A DNA stretch of 35,541 nt from a virus. Position numbers and translations under genes: made by a program. The DNA lies in the IMG/VR virus record IMGVR_UViG_3300043219_000033, positions 1 to 35,541 of that record; one strand, written 5' to 3'. Every line of letters begins with the position of its first letter. The first letter of the stretch is position 1. Shown one piece after another: positions 14,564 to 21,177 of the stretch. A model generated the notes under the pieces. That model was not told the DNA's origin, made no database searches, and saw only the letters and a list, made by a program, of their open reading frames with translations.

Positions 14564-14788
14564 TTAGTTGTGTTGGTTTATGTAGGCATCCCTTACTTTT
14601 TGAGAGCTACTGACGGCTTTTACTAACTTCTTGAAGTGAGAATCTTCTTTGTATAATTTCTCGGTTTTTGGTAATATTTTATAATCAATCACCTCGTAGT
14701 TTGCTCTTAGTTTATGTTCTAATGTATGTAAATCGCACGCTAGTATTTTAAGCGTGCAATTTATAGTTAGTATATCGTCTGGTTTCAT
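14564..14788 (-). CDS. Hypothetical protein (74 aa)
   Basis: Starts MKPDDILTINCTLKILACDL and is helical and basic toward the end (FKKLVKAVSSSQKVRDAY). It sits between ERF and the HNH nuclease with 1-12 nt gaps, so it may assist recombination; no motif shows this. Confidence 0.65.
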   Translation of the reverse strand: MKPDDILTINCTLKILACDLHTLEHKLRANYEVIDYKILPKTEKLYKEDSHFKKLVKAVSSSQKVRDAYINQHN

Positions 14789-14789
14789 G

Positions 14790-15548
14790 TTATTTATCGA
14801 TTAAGAGTAACGCCTCTGTTAATAGTTTCTTTTGTCCTTTATCTAGGTCGTAGTCGTTCATATCCACGGCTTTCATTGTTCCTTTTTTAACTGCTGCTAT
14901 TGCTCTGTTAAACTCTTCAAACGTTAGTGTCCTAAGTTCTTTTTTAGGCTCCGTTTTCTGTAGTTTAGTTAATACTTTCTTTTGGGTTTCGGTAACTTCT
15001 CTGTTGTCTAGGAACCATTGTATTTGTCCTTTGTTGTTAGGGTTGGTTAAATCTGATAGTTCCTTTTCTGATAGTTTATCTTTTATCGTAGGTCTTGAGC
15101 TATCTTCGCTATGCGTACTATCTGAATCATCAATATCACCTGTAGGAGTTAAGAACGTATAAAGCAACGTGTATTTTAAAGCGTATGTAGTGGCTTTTCC
15201 TGCGCCTTTATCTTGGTTGTCTGTACCTTGTCCATAACCGCTAATAACTTGACTCTCACCGCTCGTATGTAATAATAGATATTTTGTTCTTACCTCTGTA
15301 AATACTTCTTTTTTCTGCTTAGTCCCGTATTGATTCGTTTCTTCCCATCGTTCTATTGTTATGTTGCTATCTACTTCTAAAGGTAGAATACATAAACCTT
15401 GTTCTGTCATTGCGTTGTTATACGCTTTTTTTACATCTTTGTCGCTTACTCCTTTATACGAGTAACTACCGCTACCTACTGTTGTGTTTTTTTCTATATT
15501 TTCAACAGCTTTCATTACTTCAATGATTGCTTTTGCTAGGTTTTTCAT
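14790..15548 (-). CDS. erf: ERF-family single-strand annealing protein (252 aa)
   Basis: The core segment around residues 104-126 (GYGQGTDNQDKGAGKA followed by TTYALKY) and then FLTPTGDIDDSD is the ERF family signature. The N-terminal ENIEKNTTVGSGSYSYKGVSD also fits. ERF proteins anneal complementary single strands and promote circularisation or recombination of phage genomes. The C-terminal domain is longer and charged. No partner exonuclease was recognised nearby. Confidence 0.93.
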   Translation of the reverse strand: MKNLAKAIIEVMKAVENIEKNTTVGSGSYSYKGVSDKDVKKAYNNAMTEQGLCILPLEVDSNITIERWEETNQYGTKQKKEVFTEVRTKYLLLHTSGESQVISGYGQGTDNQDKGAGKATTYALKYTLLYTFLTPTGDIDDSDSTHSEDSSRPTIKDKLSEKELSDLTNPNNKGQIQWFLDNREVTETQKKVLTKLQKTEPKKELRTLTFEEFNRAIAAVKKGTMKAVDMNDYDLDKGQKKLLTEALLLIDK

Positions 15549-15551
15549 AAT

Positions 15552-15773
15552 TTAGTTTTTAGTTTCAAATATTTCAAAAAATCTATTCATTGGTAAACCA
15601 AACACGTCCGATATTTGGTGAGCAAGTAGTAACGGCATGTCTGTATATCCTTGGCATCGGCATAGGCTATTTGCGTACGTTTCTCCTACTCGTTCAACAT
15701 CTAGTATTCTTTGTTTGTTTTCGTCGCTTAATTGGCTCCAAGCGTTTTGTGGTTTAAATTGTTCTAGTTTCAT
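15552..15773 (-). CDS. Hypothetical protein with possible HTH (73 aa)
   Basis: The segment YTDMPLLLAHQISDVFGLPM (about residues 43-62) could be a helix-turn-helix of the XRE type (LLLAHQISDVFGLP then MNRFFEIFE). It lies directly upstream of erf with a 3-nt gap. It may be an operon regulator; the call is weak. Confidence 0.55.
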   Translation of the reverse strand: MKLEQFKPQNAWSQLSDENKQRILDVERVGETYANSLCRCQGYTDMPLLLAHQISDVFGLPMNRFFEIFETKN

Positions 15774-15775
15774 AA

Positions 15776-15937
15776 TTATTTTTTGTTTTTAATAGGGTTT
15801 TTATAGAATTCGATTTCTATACTCCAACATATCCAACCTATAAATAGTGTATTTGCGTACTTCTCAATATCAAATACAATCGTAGGTGTAAATAATATTT
15901 GTGTAAAATGTTGCATTGTTTTGATTTGTGCTTTCAT
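15776..15937 (-). CDS. Small hypothetical protein (53 aa)
   Basis: ATG at 15937, TAA at 15776. MKAQIKTMQHFTQILFTPTI leads to a hydrophobic stretch (ANTLFIGWICWSIEI) that might be membrane-associated, and a basic tail (KNPIKNKK). No function recognised. Confidence 0.55.
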   Translation of the reverse strand: MKAQIKTMQHFTQILFTPTIVFDIEKYANTLFIGWICWSIEIEFYKNPIKNKK

Positions 15938-15948
15938 AATATTGTTTT

Positions 15949-16131
15949 TTAGTTTAATGCTTCTGCTAATATTCTGTTTAATTCATTCTTGTAAACATCG
16001 CCTATCATCTCCATAAAGTCCTCTTGCGTTGTTGTGTGTATTAAGTTGTCTATTACTAAGCCTCTTTCGATTTCGATGTGGTAGTGGGCTTCTAATTTGA
16101 AGCCCATGAAATATATGATTTTAGTTGGCAT
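15949..16131 (-). CDS. Hypothetical protein (60 aa)
   Basis: Starts MPTKIIYFMGFKLEAHYHIE with a beta-like first half and a helical second half (EDFMEMIGDVYKNELNRI). It follows the 69-aa gene by 2 nt. No family recognised. Confidence 0.6.
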   Translation of the reverse strand: MPTKIIYFMGFKLEAHYHIEIERGLVIDNLIHTTTQEDFMEMIGDVYKNELNRILAEALN

Positions 16132-16133
16132 GG

Positions 16134-16343
16134 TTATTTATTTATAGTTAAACAATTACCTTTAACCGATTCTATTTTTTTTATAATACCTATTAGTTTT
16201 TTAGGTACTAGATATTCATTTAAAAGATTCGGTATTTGCTCAATAAAAGCATCTGTATAAATTGTTCCGTTTCCTTGATTAATGTTTCCAAATGTTCCGT
16301 CTTTCATTATTGCTAATGTTTGGTATTCTACTTTGTGCGCCAT
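16134..16343 (-). CDS. Hypothetical protein (69 aa)
   Basis: Starts MAHKVEYQTLAIMKDGTFG; the C-terminus is KKIESVKGNCLTINK. Leader AAAACTAAATATTATG is a clear copy of the genome's start context. No function recognised. Confidence 0.6.
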   Translation of the reverse strand: MAHKVEYQTLAIMKDGTFGNINQGNGTIYTDAFIEQIPNLLNEYLVPKKLIGIIKKIESVKGNCLTINK

Positions 16344-16359
16344 AATATTTAGTTTTAAA

Positions 16360-16539
16360 TTATCGTTGATCTTGCGGGTGAATATAAGTTTCGTTTGTCT
16401 CTACTGCGTCGCGGAAATTATCTCCTGTGTAGCAGTGTTGTTTTGCAACTATTAACGCGTGGTGTTCGTCTGGTGCTTGTATGTTAATTGTTGCAGTTTC
16501 TTTTATTGCTTTTGTGTAGGTTACTTTGTAGGTTTTCAT
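16360..16539 (-). CDS. Small hypothetical protein (59 aa)
   Basis: ATG at 16539 overlapping the preceding TGA; TAA at 16360. The sequence MKTYKVTYTKAIKETATINI then APDEHHALIVAKQHC has the pattern of small phage proteins with strand-strand-helix layout. No family assigned. Confidence 0.6.
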   Translation of the reverse strand: MKTYKVTYTKAIKETATINIQAPDEHHALIVAKQHCYTGDNFRDAVETNETYIHPQDQR

Positions 16540-16715
16540 AACTTAAACTTATCTTCTATAATGATTAATTGTTTATGCCTATCTTCAATGTACATGTGCG
16601 CATAAAAATAACCTTCTTTGATTCGTCTAGTTGCAATATCGAATCCTATTGATCCATAAAACCCAGTTGCCAAGACTTCGTTTTCATTTCCTTTTGTAAC
16701 TACCTTGTATTTCAT
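16536..16715 (-). CDS. Small hypothetical protein (59 aa), first gene after promoter P2
   Basis: ATG at 16715, TGA at 16536 in an ATGA overlap. Beta-rich (MKYKVVTKGNENEVLATGFY). It begins about 22 nt after the P2 -7 box. No family assigned. Confidence 0.6.
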   Translation of the reverse strand: MKYKVVTKGNENEVLATGFYGSIGFDIATRRIKEGYFYAHMYIEDRHKQLIIIEDKFKL

Positions 16716-16736
16716 AATATATATGTTTTAGATACT

Positions 16737-16783
16737 GCAATTTACGAAACTTAATCCATTCTCACAACTAAAATGTCATTATC
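16737..16783 (-). promoter_or_regulatory. Promoter P2 (extended type, weaker -7)
   Basis: Minus strand: TTG (16767-16765) beginning TTGTGAGAATGGAT, 20 nt, then TAAATTGC (16744-16737), a partial match to TAnnTTTG. The TTGTGAGAA core is the same as in P3 and P4. Its upstream half overlaps the 3' end of the 90-aa gene, so the conserved bases here also encode protein. Confidence 0.7.
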
Positions 16784-17023
16784 TTTTAGTTTATTTTCCA
16801 TTTCTAGCACGGCAGCCTCATACGCTTTGAAATATATCTCTATTTTATCGTAGTGTTTCTGGCTTATTTCACCTTTAGAAGCCATGTTTTTAAACGAGTT
16901 CTTTGACTTATGACCCAAAACTCTTGCAAGTACAAAGGCTTTTAAATTAGTTCTATTAAGTATAATATCTATTTTCTTTTTTAGCTTGTTGCTTAGTTTC
17001 TGTGCGTCTGTTAATTTCTTCAT
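16751..17023 (-). CDS. Putative DNA-binding regulator (90 aa)
   Basis: The middle (LKAFVLARVLGHKSKNSFKN, then MASKGEISQKHYDKIEIYF) has the layout of an XRE-like helix-turn-helix. The N-terminus is lysine-rich. It lies just upstream of P2, so it could regulate that promoter. It follows the RusA gene by 4 nt. Confidence 0.6.
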   Translation of the reverse strand: MKKLTDAQKLSNKLKKKIDIILNRTNLKAFVLARVLGHKSKNSFKNMASKGEISQKHYDKIEIYFKAYEAAVLEMENKLKDNDILVVRMD

Positions 17024-17027
17024 GTCG

Positions 17028-17354
17028 TTATATATTTTCTATTTTAAATTCTATAAAATCGTCTCCTTTTTTTACGATCTCTTTTGTTTGTATCAGCTCG
17101 AAGATTTGACGGTCATCGAAACAGTATTTTTTAACCATGCAATCGAGTATCATTTTACATGGGTTGTCAATGTCTGATAGTTTACTGCTAAATCCATAAT
17201 GTAAAGTAACTCTTAACGCTCCTTTTGGCTTATCTTTTAGTTTAGGTAAACTATATAACATTAGTTTTTCAAATACCTTATAATCGTCTGTTTTAAATCT
17301 TCGCCCTTTCCATGCTTTATTGACTGATAAAGGTTTTATACTTAATTTAATCAT
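17028..17354 (-). CDS. rusA: RusA-type Holliday junction resolvase (108 aa)
   Basis: Cuts four-way DNA junctions in recombination. The catalytic acidic cluster is visible: D61, D63 and N64 in SDIDNPCKMILDCM, D71, and the conserved DD at 80-81 in YCFDDRQIFEL. The N-terminal SIKPLSVNKAWKGRRF is the usual RusA start. Overlaps the HNH gene by 8 nt. Short but complete. Confidence 0.92.
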   Translation of the reverse strand: MIKLSIKPLSVNKAWKGRRFKTDDYKVFEKLMLYSLPKLKDKPKGALRVTLHYGFSSKLSDIDNPCKMILDCMVKKYCFDDRQIFELIQTKEIVKKGDDFIEFKIENI

Positions 17355-17751
17355 TGTCTAGTCTCTTAAGTGAATATCCGTTTTGTTTCGCCCACTTTGG
17401 ATGCTCTTCTACATACTTGTGACCTTTTCTAGATAACGCAATCCAATACCTAACATCTAAAAATAAACTACCTACACGCCCTTTTTTGTGATGTATATCT
17501 GTTGTCGGTGTTCCTGTTATCGGGCAAATTTTATTTTCACTCAGGAACTTGACGCGTAAAACACTGTATGTTTTGTTGTCTAATTGTCGTTTTGTAGATA
17601 CTTGTAATATCGGTTTAGGCATATTTGTCTTTCTCCAGACGTTAAAGCATTTAGGGCACAGTCCTTTTTCTCTGTATAAAGATAGTATTCCGCACCCCTC
17701 AAAACCATAAGCTTTGTTTATTCCTTCGCATTTCTTTGGTTTAACTTCCAT
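17347..17751 (-). CDS. Zinc-ribbon HNH-type nuclease-like protein (134 aa)
   Basis: An N-terminal zinc ribbon uses C8, C20, C32 and C35. The C-terminal half (CPITGTPTTDIHHKKGR, then YWIALSRKGHKYVEEHPKWA) matches small phage HNH proteins, with H87/H88, H111 and H117 as candidate metal ligands. In other phages such proteins sit beside RusA and NinB. It probably cuts or processes branched DNA, although no substrate can be read from the sequence. Confidence 0.78.
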   Translation of the reverse strand: MEVKPKKCEGINKAYGFEGCGILSLYREKGLCPKCFNVWRKTNMPKPILQVSTKRQLDNKTYSVLRVKFLSENKICPITGTPTTDIHHKKGRVGSLFLDVRYWIALSRKGHKYVEEHPKWAKQNGYSLKRLDND

Positions 17752-17851
17752 TTATCAGTGGTTTTAAAAACGGTTCAACTAGGTATATTAAGAAGTACCA
17801 AAATGAGATTAGAGCAATGAATTTTAATAATATAATTCCTTTCTTTTTCAT
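17741..17851 (-). CDS. Very small membrane protein (36 aa)
   Basis: ATG at 17851, TAA at 17741. A basic start (MKKKGI) then one transmembrane segment (FIALISFWYFLIYLVEPFL). It overlaps both neighbours by 4 and 11 nt, which supports translation by coupling. Confidence 0.55.
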   Translation of the reverse strand: MKKKGIILLKFIALISFWYFLIYLVEPFLKPLINGS

Positions 17852-18084
17852 AAGTTCACGTTTTGCAGAAACTCTTTTGCTTCGTTCTCCAGGTGTTCGT
17901 CTAAGTCTTTGTGACCTGTTTTCGTACTCATGTCTTGAAAGTCCTTTTTTCTTTGTTTGTATTTTTTTTGCTGATCTACATACCCCATGTAAATTGCGAT
18001 TGCAAATATTGAGAATATAGCGAACATTGCGAAATAAGATAGTGCTTGTACTATTATATCTAGTACTAGGTTGTTTGTTTCCAT
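17848..18084 (-). CDS. Single-pass membrane protein (78 aa)
   Basis: A hydrophobic segment at about residues 10-34 (VQALSYFAMFAIFSIFAIAI) is followed by a charged, lysine-rich cytoplasmic-type tail (QQKKYKQRKKDFQDMS). Next to another tiny membrane protein. Possible roles include superinfection exclusion; none is shown. Confidence 0.65.
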   Translation of the reverse strand: METNNLVLDIIVQALSYFAMFAIFSIFAIAIYMGYVDQQKKYKQRKKDFQDMSTKTGHKDLDEHLENEAKEFLQNVNL

Positions 18085-18107
18085 TGTTATTTATTTAGAG
18101 TGTTTAA

Positions 18108-18320
18108 TTACTTACGTACAAGTATGTTTACGGGCTCACTTCCTTTATCAATTAATTTTAAATCAACCCATTTTGCTGCTCCTTTTTCTGTTTTATGGTA
18201 TTTTGTAACTCCACATACGGAAGCGATCCATCGAATAAACCCCTTATCACCTTCGGCTTTAGCCACGTATTTATATTTACTGCTTTTAGGAATTCTTTTC
18301 CAATTGTGCCCTGTCGCCAT
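18108..18320 (-). CDS. Small DNA-binding-like protein, AP2-type pattern (70 aa)
   Basis: KYKYVAKAEGDKGFIRWIAS then VTKYHKTEKGAAKWVDLKLI resembles the three-strand plus helix layout of AP2 DNA-binding domains, which are common in phage HNH proteins but here occur alone. The protein is basic. The resemblance is by eye only. It lies 3 nt after the 150-aa gene. Confidence 0.55.
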   Translation of the reverse strand: MATGHNWKRIPKSSKYKYVAKAEGDKGFIRWIASVCGVTKYHKTEKGAAKWVDLKLIDKGSEPVNILVRK

Positions 18321-18322
18321 AA

Positions 18323-18775
18323 CTAATAGTTTATTTGTTTAATTAATTTCCTTTTTACCTTGTCTAATTCTGGCTCTTGTATCTCTAACTTTTCCGAGTC
18401 TGAGAATACCCGTATGTTCTTAATTTCTTTACAGTCGTTTATGTACAATGAAAAACGTATCGTGTGGTTGTCTGTTTTAACTTCGTAGTTCTCGTTGTCA
18501 AATACTCCGAAATCACCGTCGTACTCTTGAAAGTCGATTTGTATTTCTGGAATGTTTGCTAGGATGTTGCGTACTGTTCGTTTGGTTTTGAATTGTATTA
18601 GGAACTCGCGGTATATCTTTGAGAAACATGGTGTATCTGATACGATATAGTACACGTTGCTTTTGTATTTTACAGTTGTGTACCTAGTGTTTCCTTGTTG
18701 CTTATCTATCTTGCATAAGTGCTTAATTTCTAAGTGTAGTTTTACTTCGTTGGATGTATAGTATTTTAGTTTCAT
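18323..18775 (-). CDS. Hypothetical protein (150 aa)
   Basis: Starts MKLKYYTSNEVKLHLEIKHL; a mixed fold with beta-rich centre (YTTVKYKSNVYYIVSDTP) and charged C-terminus. No motif recognised. It is 2 nt after the 42-aa gene. Confidence 0.65.
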   Translation of the reverse strand: MKLKYYTSNEVKLHLEIKHLCKIDKQQGNTRYTTVKYKSNVYYIVSDTPCFSKIYREFLIQFKTKRTVRNILANIPEIQIDFQEYDGDFGVFDNENYEVKTDNHTIRFSLYINDCKEIKNIRVFSDSEKLEIQEPELDKVKRKLIKQINY

Positions 18776-18777
18776 GG

Positions 18778-18906
18778 TTATTTTCTTAAATGTTTTACGG
18801 CTGCTTCAAATCCACTTATAAAACCTAAGCACTTATCTTGGTTTTTCTTTAGTTTTATATATTTATCAAGTTCAATAGCTAATGCTTGTTTGTAATCTGT
18901 TTCCAT
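18778..18906 (-). CDS. Small hypothetical protein (42 aa)
   Basis: ATG at 18906, TAA at 18778. MDKYIKLKK-like helical content (METDYKQALAIELDKYIKLK) with a short C-terminal helix (GFEAAVKHLRK). Leader AAACTAAATAATTATG is a full copy of the start context. Confidence 0.6.
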   Translation of the reverse strand: METDYKQALAIELDKYIKLKKNQDKCLGFISGFEAAVKHLRK

Positions 18907-18912
18907 AATTAT

Positions 18913-19038
18913 TTAGTTTATTGGATTGTTAAATACTTCTTTAATTTCCGCTGTGACTATTATATGTCCGCTTGATTCGGTTGTTTTGAATAGTGGTTTT
19001 GAGGCGGTGTTTTGTTTGTTGGATTTTATTGTTGTCAT
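18913..19038 (-). CDS. Small hypothetical protein (41 aa)
   Basis: ATG at 19038, TAA at 18913. A basic first part (MTTIKSNKQNTASKPLFKTT) then a beta-like segment (HIIVTAEIKEVFN). 6 nt before the next gene. Unknown. Confidence 0.55.
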   Translation of the reverse strand: MTTIKSNKQNTASKPLFKTTESSGHIIVTAEIKEVFNNPIN

Positions 19039-19044
19039 GGCTGT

Positions 19045-19287
19045 TTATTCGTAAAATATATGTTCGATTATACTTTTTGTATCGTTTACTGACCCTAAAT
19101 CAAGACCGTACCTTTTGTTAAGTCTATTTATTGTATTATTACAAATAGATCCGATTCTGTCTAGTATTTTTTGTTGCTCGTCAATTGTTAATATTTCGTC
19201 GCAATCATCGAATATAAAACCGTCTGCTGCATCTGCGTATTTAGCAATAAGAACCTGAGCTACTAAGTTTACTTCTTCTTTATCCAT
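19045..19287 (-). CDS. Hypothetical acidic protein (80 aa), first gene after promoter P1
   Basis: Starts MDKEEVNLVAQVLIAKYADA with an acidic centre (FDDCDEILTIDEQQ) and helical remainder. Start about 20 nt after the P1 -7 box, preceded by AAACTAGATATTATG. First gene of the early region, so a candidate early takeover protein, but unidentified. Confidence 0.65.
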   Translation of the reverse strand: MDKEEVNLVAQVLIAKYADAADGFIFDDCDEILTIDEQQKILDRIGSICNNTINRLNKRYGLDLGSVNDTKSIIEHIFYE

Positions 19288-19308
19288 AATATCTAGTTTA
19301 ATTTAATG

Positions 19309-19354
19309 CTAATTTACAACAAATAAACCATTCCACAACATAAAAGTAATATTA
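19309..19354 (-). promoter_or_regulatory. Promoter P1 (extended Bacteroidota-type)
   Basis: Minus strand: TAATATTACTTTTATG then TTG (19338-19336), 19 nt, then TAAATTAG (19316-19309). The upstream box is the same as in P3. The -7 box deviates from TAnnTTTG at one position, and the stretch after TTG (TGGAATGG) differs from P3 and P4. It restarts transcription after the late terminator. Confidence 0.75.
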
Positions 19355-19381
19355 ATTTCGTTTTATTTAAGTTTAGCGCAT

Positions 19382-19418
19382 AAAAAAGAGCCGAACATTT
19401 ACGAACGACTCTCTTTTT
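19382..19418 (-). terminator. Terminator ending the late unit
   Basis: Minus strand: an A-tract and GAGTCG pair with CGGCTC and a T-run of six; about 12 pairs with G-U wobbles around a 12-nt loop. A-tract on one side and T-tract on the other make it potentially bidirectional. It follows the spanin gene, the last late gene, by about 24 nt. Confidence 0.85.
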
Positions 19419-19441
19419 CTAACCCAACCCAACTAAATATA

Positions 19442-19810
19442 TTATTTGTTCTTTTTACTTCCCCATAGTTTACCTAACCATGAGCGCGTGTCTTTTACCT
19501 CGTTAATAGTATCTATGCTTTTTGTTTCGTCTTTAATGTCGATTAATTGCGCGTCGGTCTCTGGAACGAATACAAGTTTACCGCCTCGTTTAACCTTGGT
19601 ATCTGTTATTTGATTCGTTACGTTTAATTTCGGCACCTCAGCTATTTTAATGATGGATTGTTGCCATTGCTTCATTACTTCGTCTTGGTGGTCTATTCGT
19701 GCGCTTAAAGCCCTGTTTTCGCCTTTAACATATACGTAGCCTATTACTATCCCTGCGGTTAATAATAGTGCGTATCTGAATAATCTGTTTTTAAATAATA
19801 GTGCTATCAT
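19442..19810 (-). CDS. Inner-membrane spanin-like protein (122 aa)
   Basis: One N-terminal transmembrane segment (FRYALLLTAGIVIGYVYV, about residues 11-28) followed by a hydrophilic, partly helical periplasmic domain, and a basic C-terminus (LGKLWGSKKNK). It overlaps the endolysin by 4 nt (ATGA), the usual place of an i-spanin, which helps fuse inner and outer membranes at lysis. No outer-membrane lipoprotein partner was recognised. Call by topology and context. Confidence 0.65.
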   Translation of the reverse strand: MIALLFKNRLFRYALLLTAGIVIGYVYVKGENRALSARIDHQDEVMKQWQQSIIKIAEVPKLNVTNQITDTKVKRGGKLVFVPETDAQLIDIKDETKSIDTINEVKDTRSWLGKLWGSKKNK

Positions 19811-20262
19811 AATTTAAAGTATTTTAATGGGTCAACTAATATACCGTTTATTCTTATTTCAATATGCATATGGTTAGTCATTCCTTTGTATCGTTGTGCG
19901 TTGTCTTGTGCTAGGGCGAATATATCACCTTGACATATGTGGTCACCTACCTTAAATAAGTCTCTTAAAGTGCAGTATAGTATTTTAACTTTTACATTAG
20001 AAAACTTGCCTGTACCTTGAATCCAGATACTTCGTAATTTCTCTTTTGCGTTGTCGATTCTATATGCTCTTCCGTGTCTTGTTATTGTACCGCTTATAGG
20101 TGATTTTATATAGTCGTCTACTGTAGTTATAAAATCAACGCCTTTATGTCGGTATTTTACTACCTTTCCTTTTACTTTTCTTTTTCTGGAAGCTCCGTAG
20201 TTTCCGTCGCCCACGCTGTCTACTCTTATTGTTGGTTTGTGTAGTGGGCTAGTTAGTATCAT
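19807..20262 (-). CDS. Endolysin: M23-family zinc peptidase (151 aa)
   Basis: Cuts peptide cross-links in the cell wall. Zinc ligands are visible: H39 and D43 in RHKGVDF, and H131/H133 in NHMHIEI. The YGASR segment and SPISGTITRHGRAY strand also fit the LytM/M23 fold. It has no signal peptide, so it needs a holin to reach the wall. Downstream of three small membrane proteins and upstream of the spanin. Confidence 0.92.
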   Translation of the reverse strand: MILTSPLHKPTIRVDSVGDGNYGASRKRKVKGKVVKYRHKGVDFITTVDDYIKSPISGTITRHGRAYRIDNAKEKLRSIWIQGTGKFSNVKVKILYCTLRDLFKVGDHICQGDIFALAQDNAQRYKGMTNHMHIEIRINGILVDPLKYFKL

Positions 20263-20552
20263 TATATGTCTTGTTTATCGTTTTCTCTTGTTATTTTCTC
20301 TAGTTCCTCTTCTTTTAATTGTAGTTCTAATTTCTGTATTTTGTTTTTATGCGGTATCTCTATAAATATATACGATATTATCTTAAAAATAAAATAAATT
20401 AAACCACAAATCGCCATAAGTGTCTTAATCCATCCATCAATTGACTCGAGCGGATTTTCTCCTGCTATCTTTAGTAAATCCATAACAGTCAAACCCCAAA
20501 CGCTTACGAAAATAAAGTCAAAGAATTTTACAAATAGTCTTAAGTTTGCCAT
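20262..20552 (-). CDS. Holin-like membrane protein (96 aa)
   Basis: I prefer ATG at 20552 (MANLRLFVKFFDFIFVSVWG), overlapping the preceding stop by 13 nt; an in-frame ATG at 20594 adds 14 residues. Two hydrophobic segments: FFDFIFVSVWGLTVMDL and LMAICGLIYFIFKIISYIF. The C-terminal helix is highly charged (LQLKEEELEKITREND). The two-helix plus charged tail layout directly upstream of the endolysin fits a holin. Confidence 0.65.
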   Translation of the reverse strand: MANLRLFVKFFDFIFVSVWGLTVMDLLKIAGENPLESIDGWIKTLMAICGLIYFIFKIISYIFIEIPHKNKIQKLELQLKEEELEKITRENDKQDI

Positions 20553-20914
20553 TTTGAGAGGGTATTTTTTATATATAATGATATCGTTCTCCATTCTGCA
20601 AACATATAAATTAATAATGTAAGTCCTATCTTTGACGTCCCGAATCCTTGCTTTGCGAATAACAATAAATGAATAAAATCCAAAGATGTTACTATTAAAA
20701 TAAATTTAGTAATCCTGTTATCTATCCCTCTTTTATAATGCAAGCAATAAGCCATTATTAAAAAGCTTATTGCGTTTGCGTAATATAGTGCTACAAAGTC
20801 CAACCTCGTACTTCTAATCGTTATTAAAGATAAATTCATCCTATCAGTAGTACCAAAAAATAACGAGGGGATTTGTGATATTAAAAATACAGAAAAAAGT
20901 ATCTTATTTTTCAT
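20540..20914 (-). CDS. Multi-pass membrane protein in the lysis cassette (124 aa)
   Basis: Four likely membrane segments: ILFSVFLISQIPSLFFG, ALYYANAISFLIMAYCL, FILIVTSLDFIHLLLFA and IGLTLLIYMFAEWRTI. Four passes are unusual for a small holin. It could be a lysis regulator or antiholin. Overlaps the next gene and lies 6 nt after the 72-aa gene. Confidence 0.6.
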   Translation of the reverse strand: MKNKILFSVFLISQIPSLFFGTTDRMNLSLITIRSTRLDFVALYYANAISFLIMAYCLHYKRGIDNRITKFILIVTSLDFIHLLLFAKQGFGTSKIGLTLLIYMFAEWRTISLYIKNTLSKWQT

Positions 20915-20920
20915 AACTTA

Positions 20921-21139
20921 CTATTCGTCGTCCGTTTTTGGTAGTTCTCCTCCAATGCCGTCTATCATTGTAGAATGCGATTTATCAGCGTCTTTCACTA
21001 ACATAAATCCTACACCGTTAATTAACAATAAAAAACTAACTACGTTTAGCCCGCCTGTTAGGTATATATTATAAATTAATCCCGCTATTGCTATTACTCC
21101 TACTACTGTTGTTTTCCAACTCTTTAAAATGTTATTCAT
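20921..21139 (-). CDS. Small holin-like protein (72 aa)
   Basis: Basic N-terminus (MNNILKSWKTT), then two close hydrophobic stretches (VVGVIAIAGLIYNIYLTGG and VVSFLLLINGVGFMLV), and an acidic tail (LPKTDDE). This is the layout of small phage holins that open the membrane for the endolysin. First gene of the lysis cassette. Confidence 0.65.
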   Translation of the reverse strand: MNNILKSWKTTVVGVIAIAGLIYNIYLTGGLNVVSFLLLINGVGFMLVKDADKSHSTMIDGIGGELPKTDDE

Positions 21140-21177
21140 TGTTATTTGTTTATGTAAAGTTACTAAAATTTATTTAA

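Noticed and set aside
20594-20629. TATGTTTG box (20606-20599) as a promoter for the holin-like gene
   Set aside because: The -7 box fits, but no TTG lies at 19-22 nt upstream and it is inside the preceding lysis gene.
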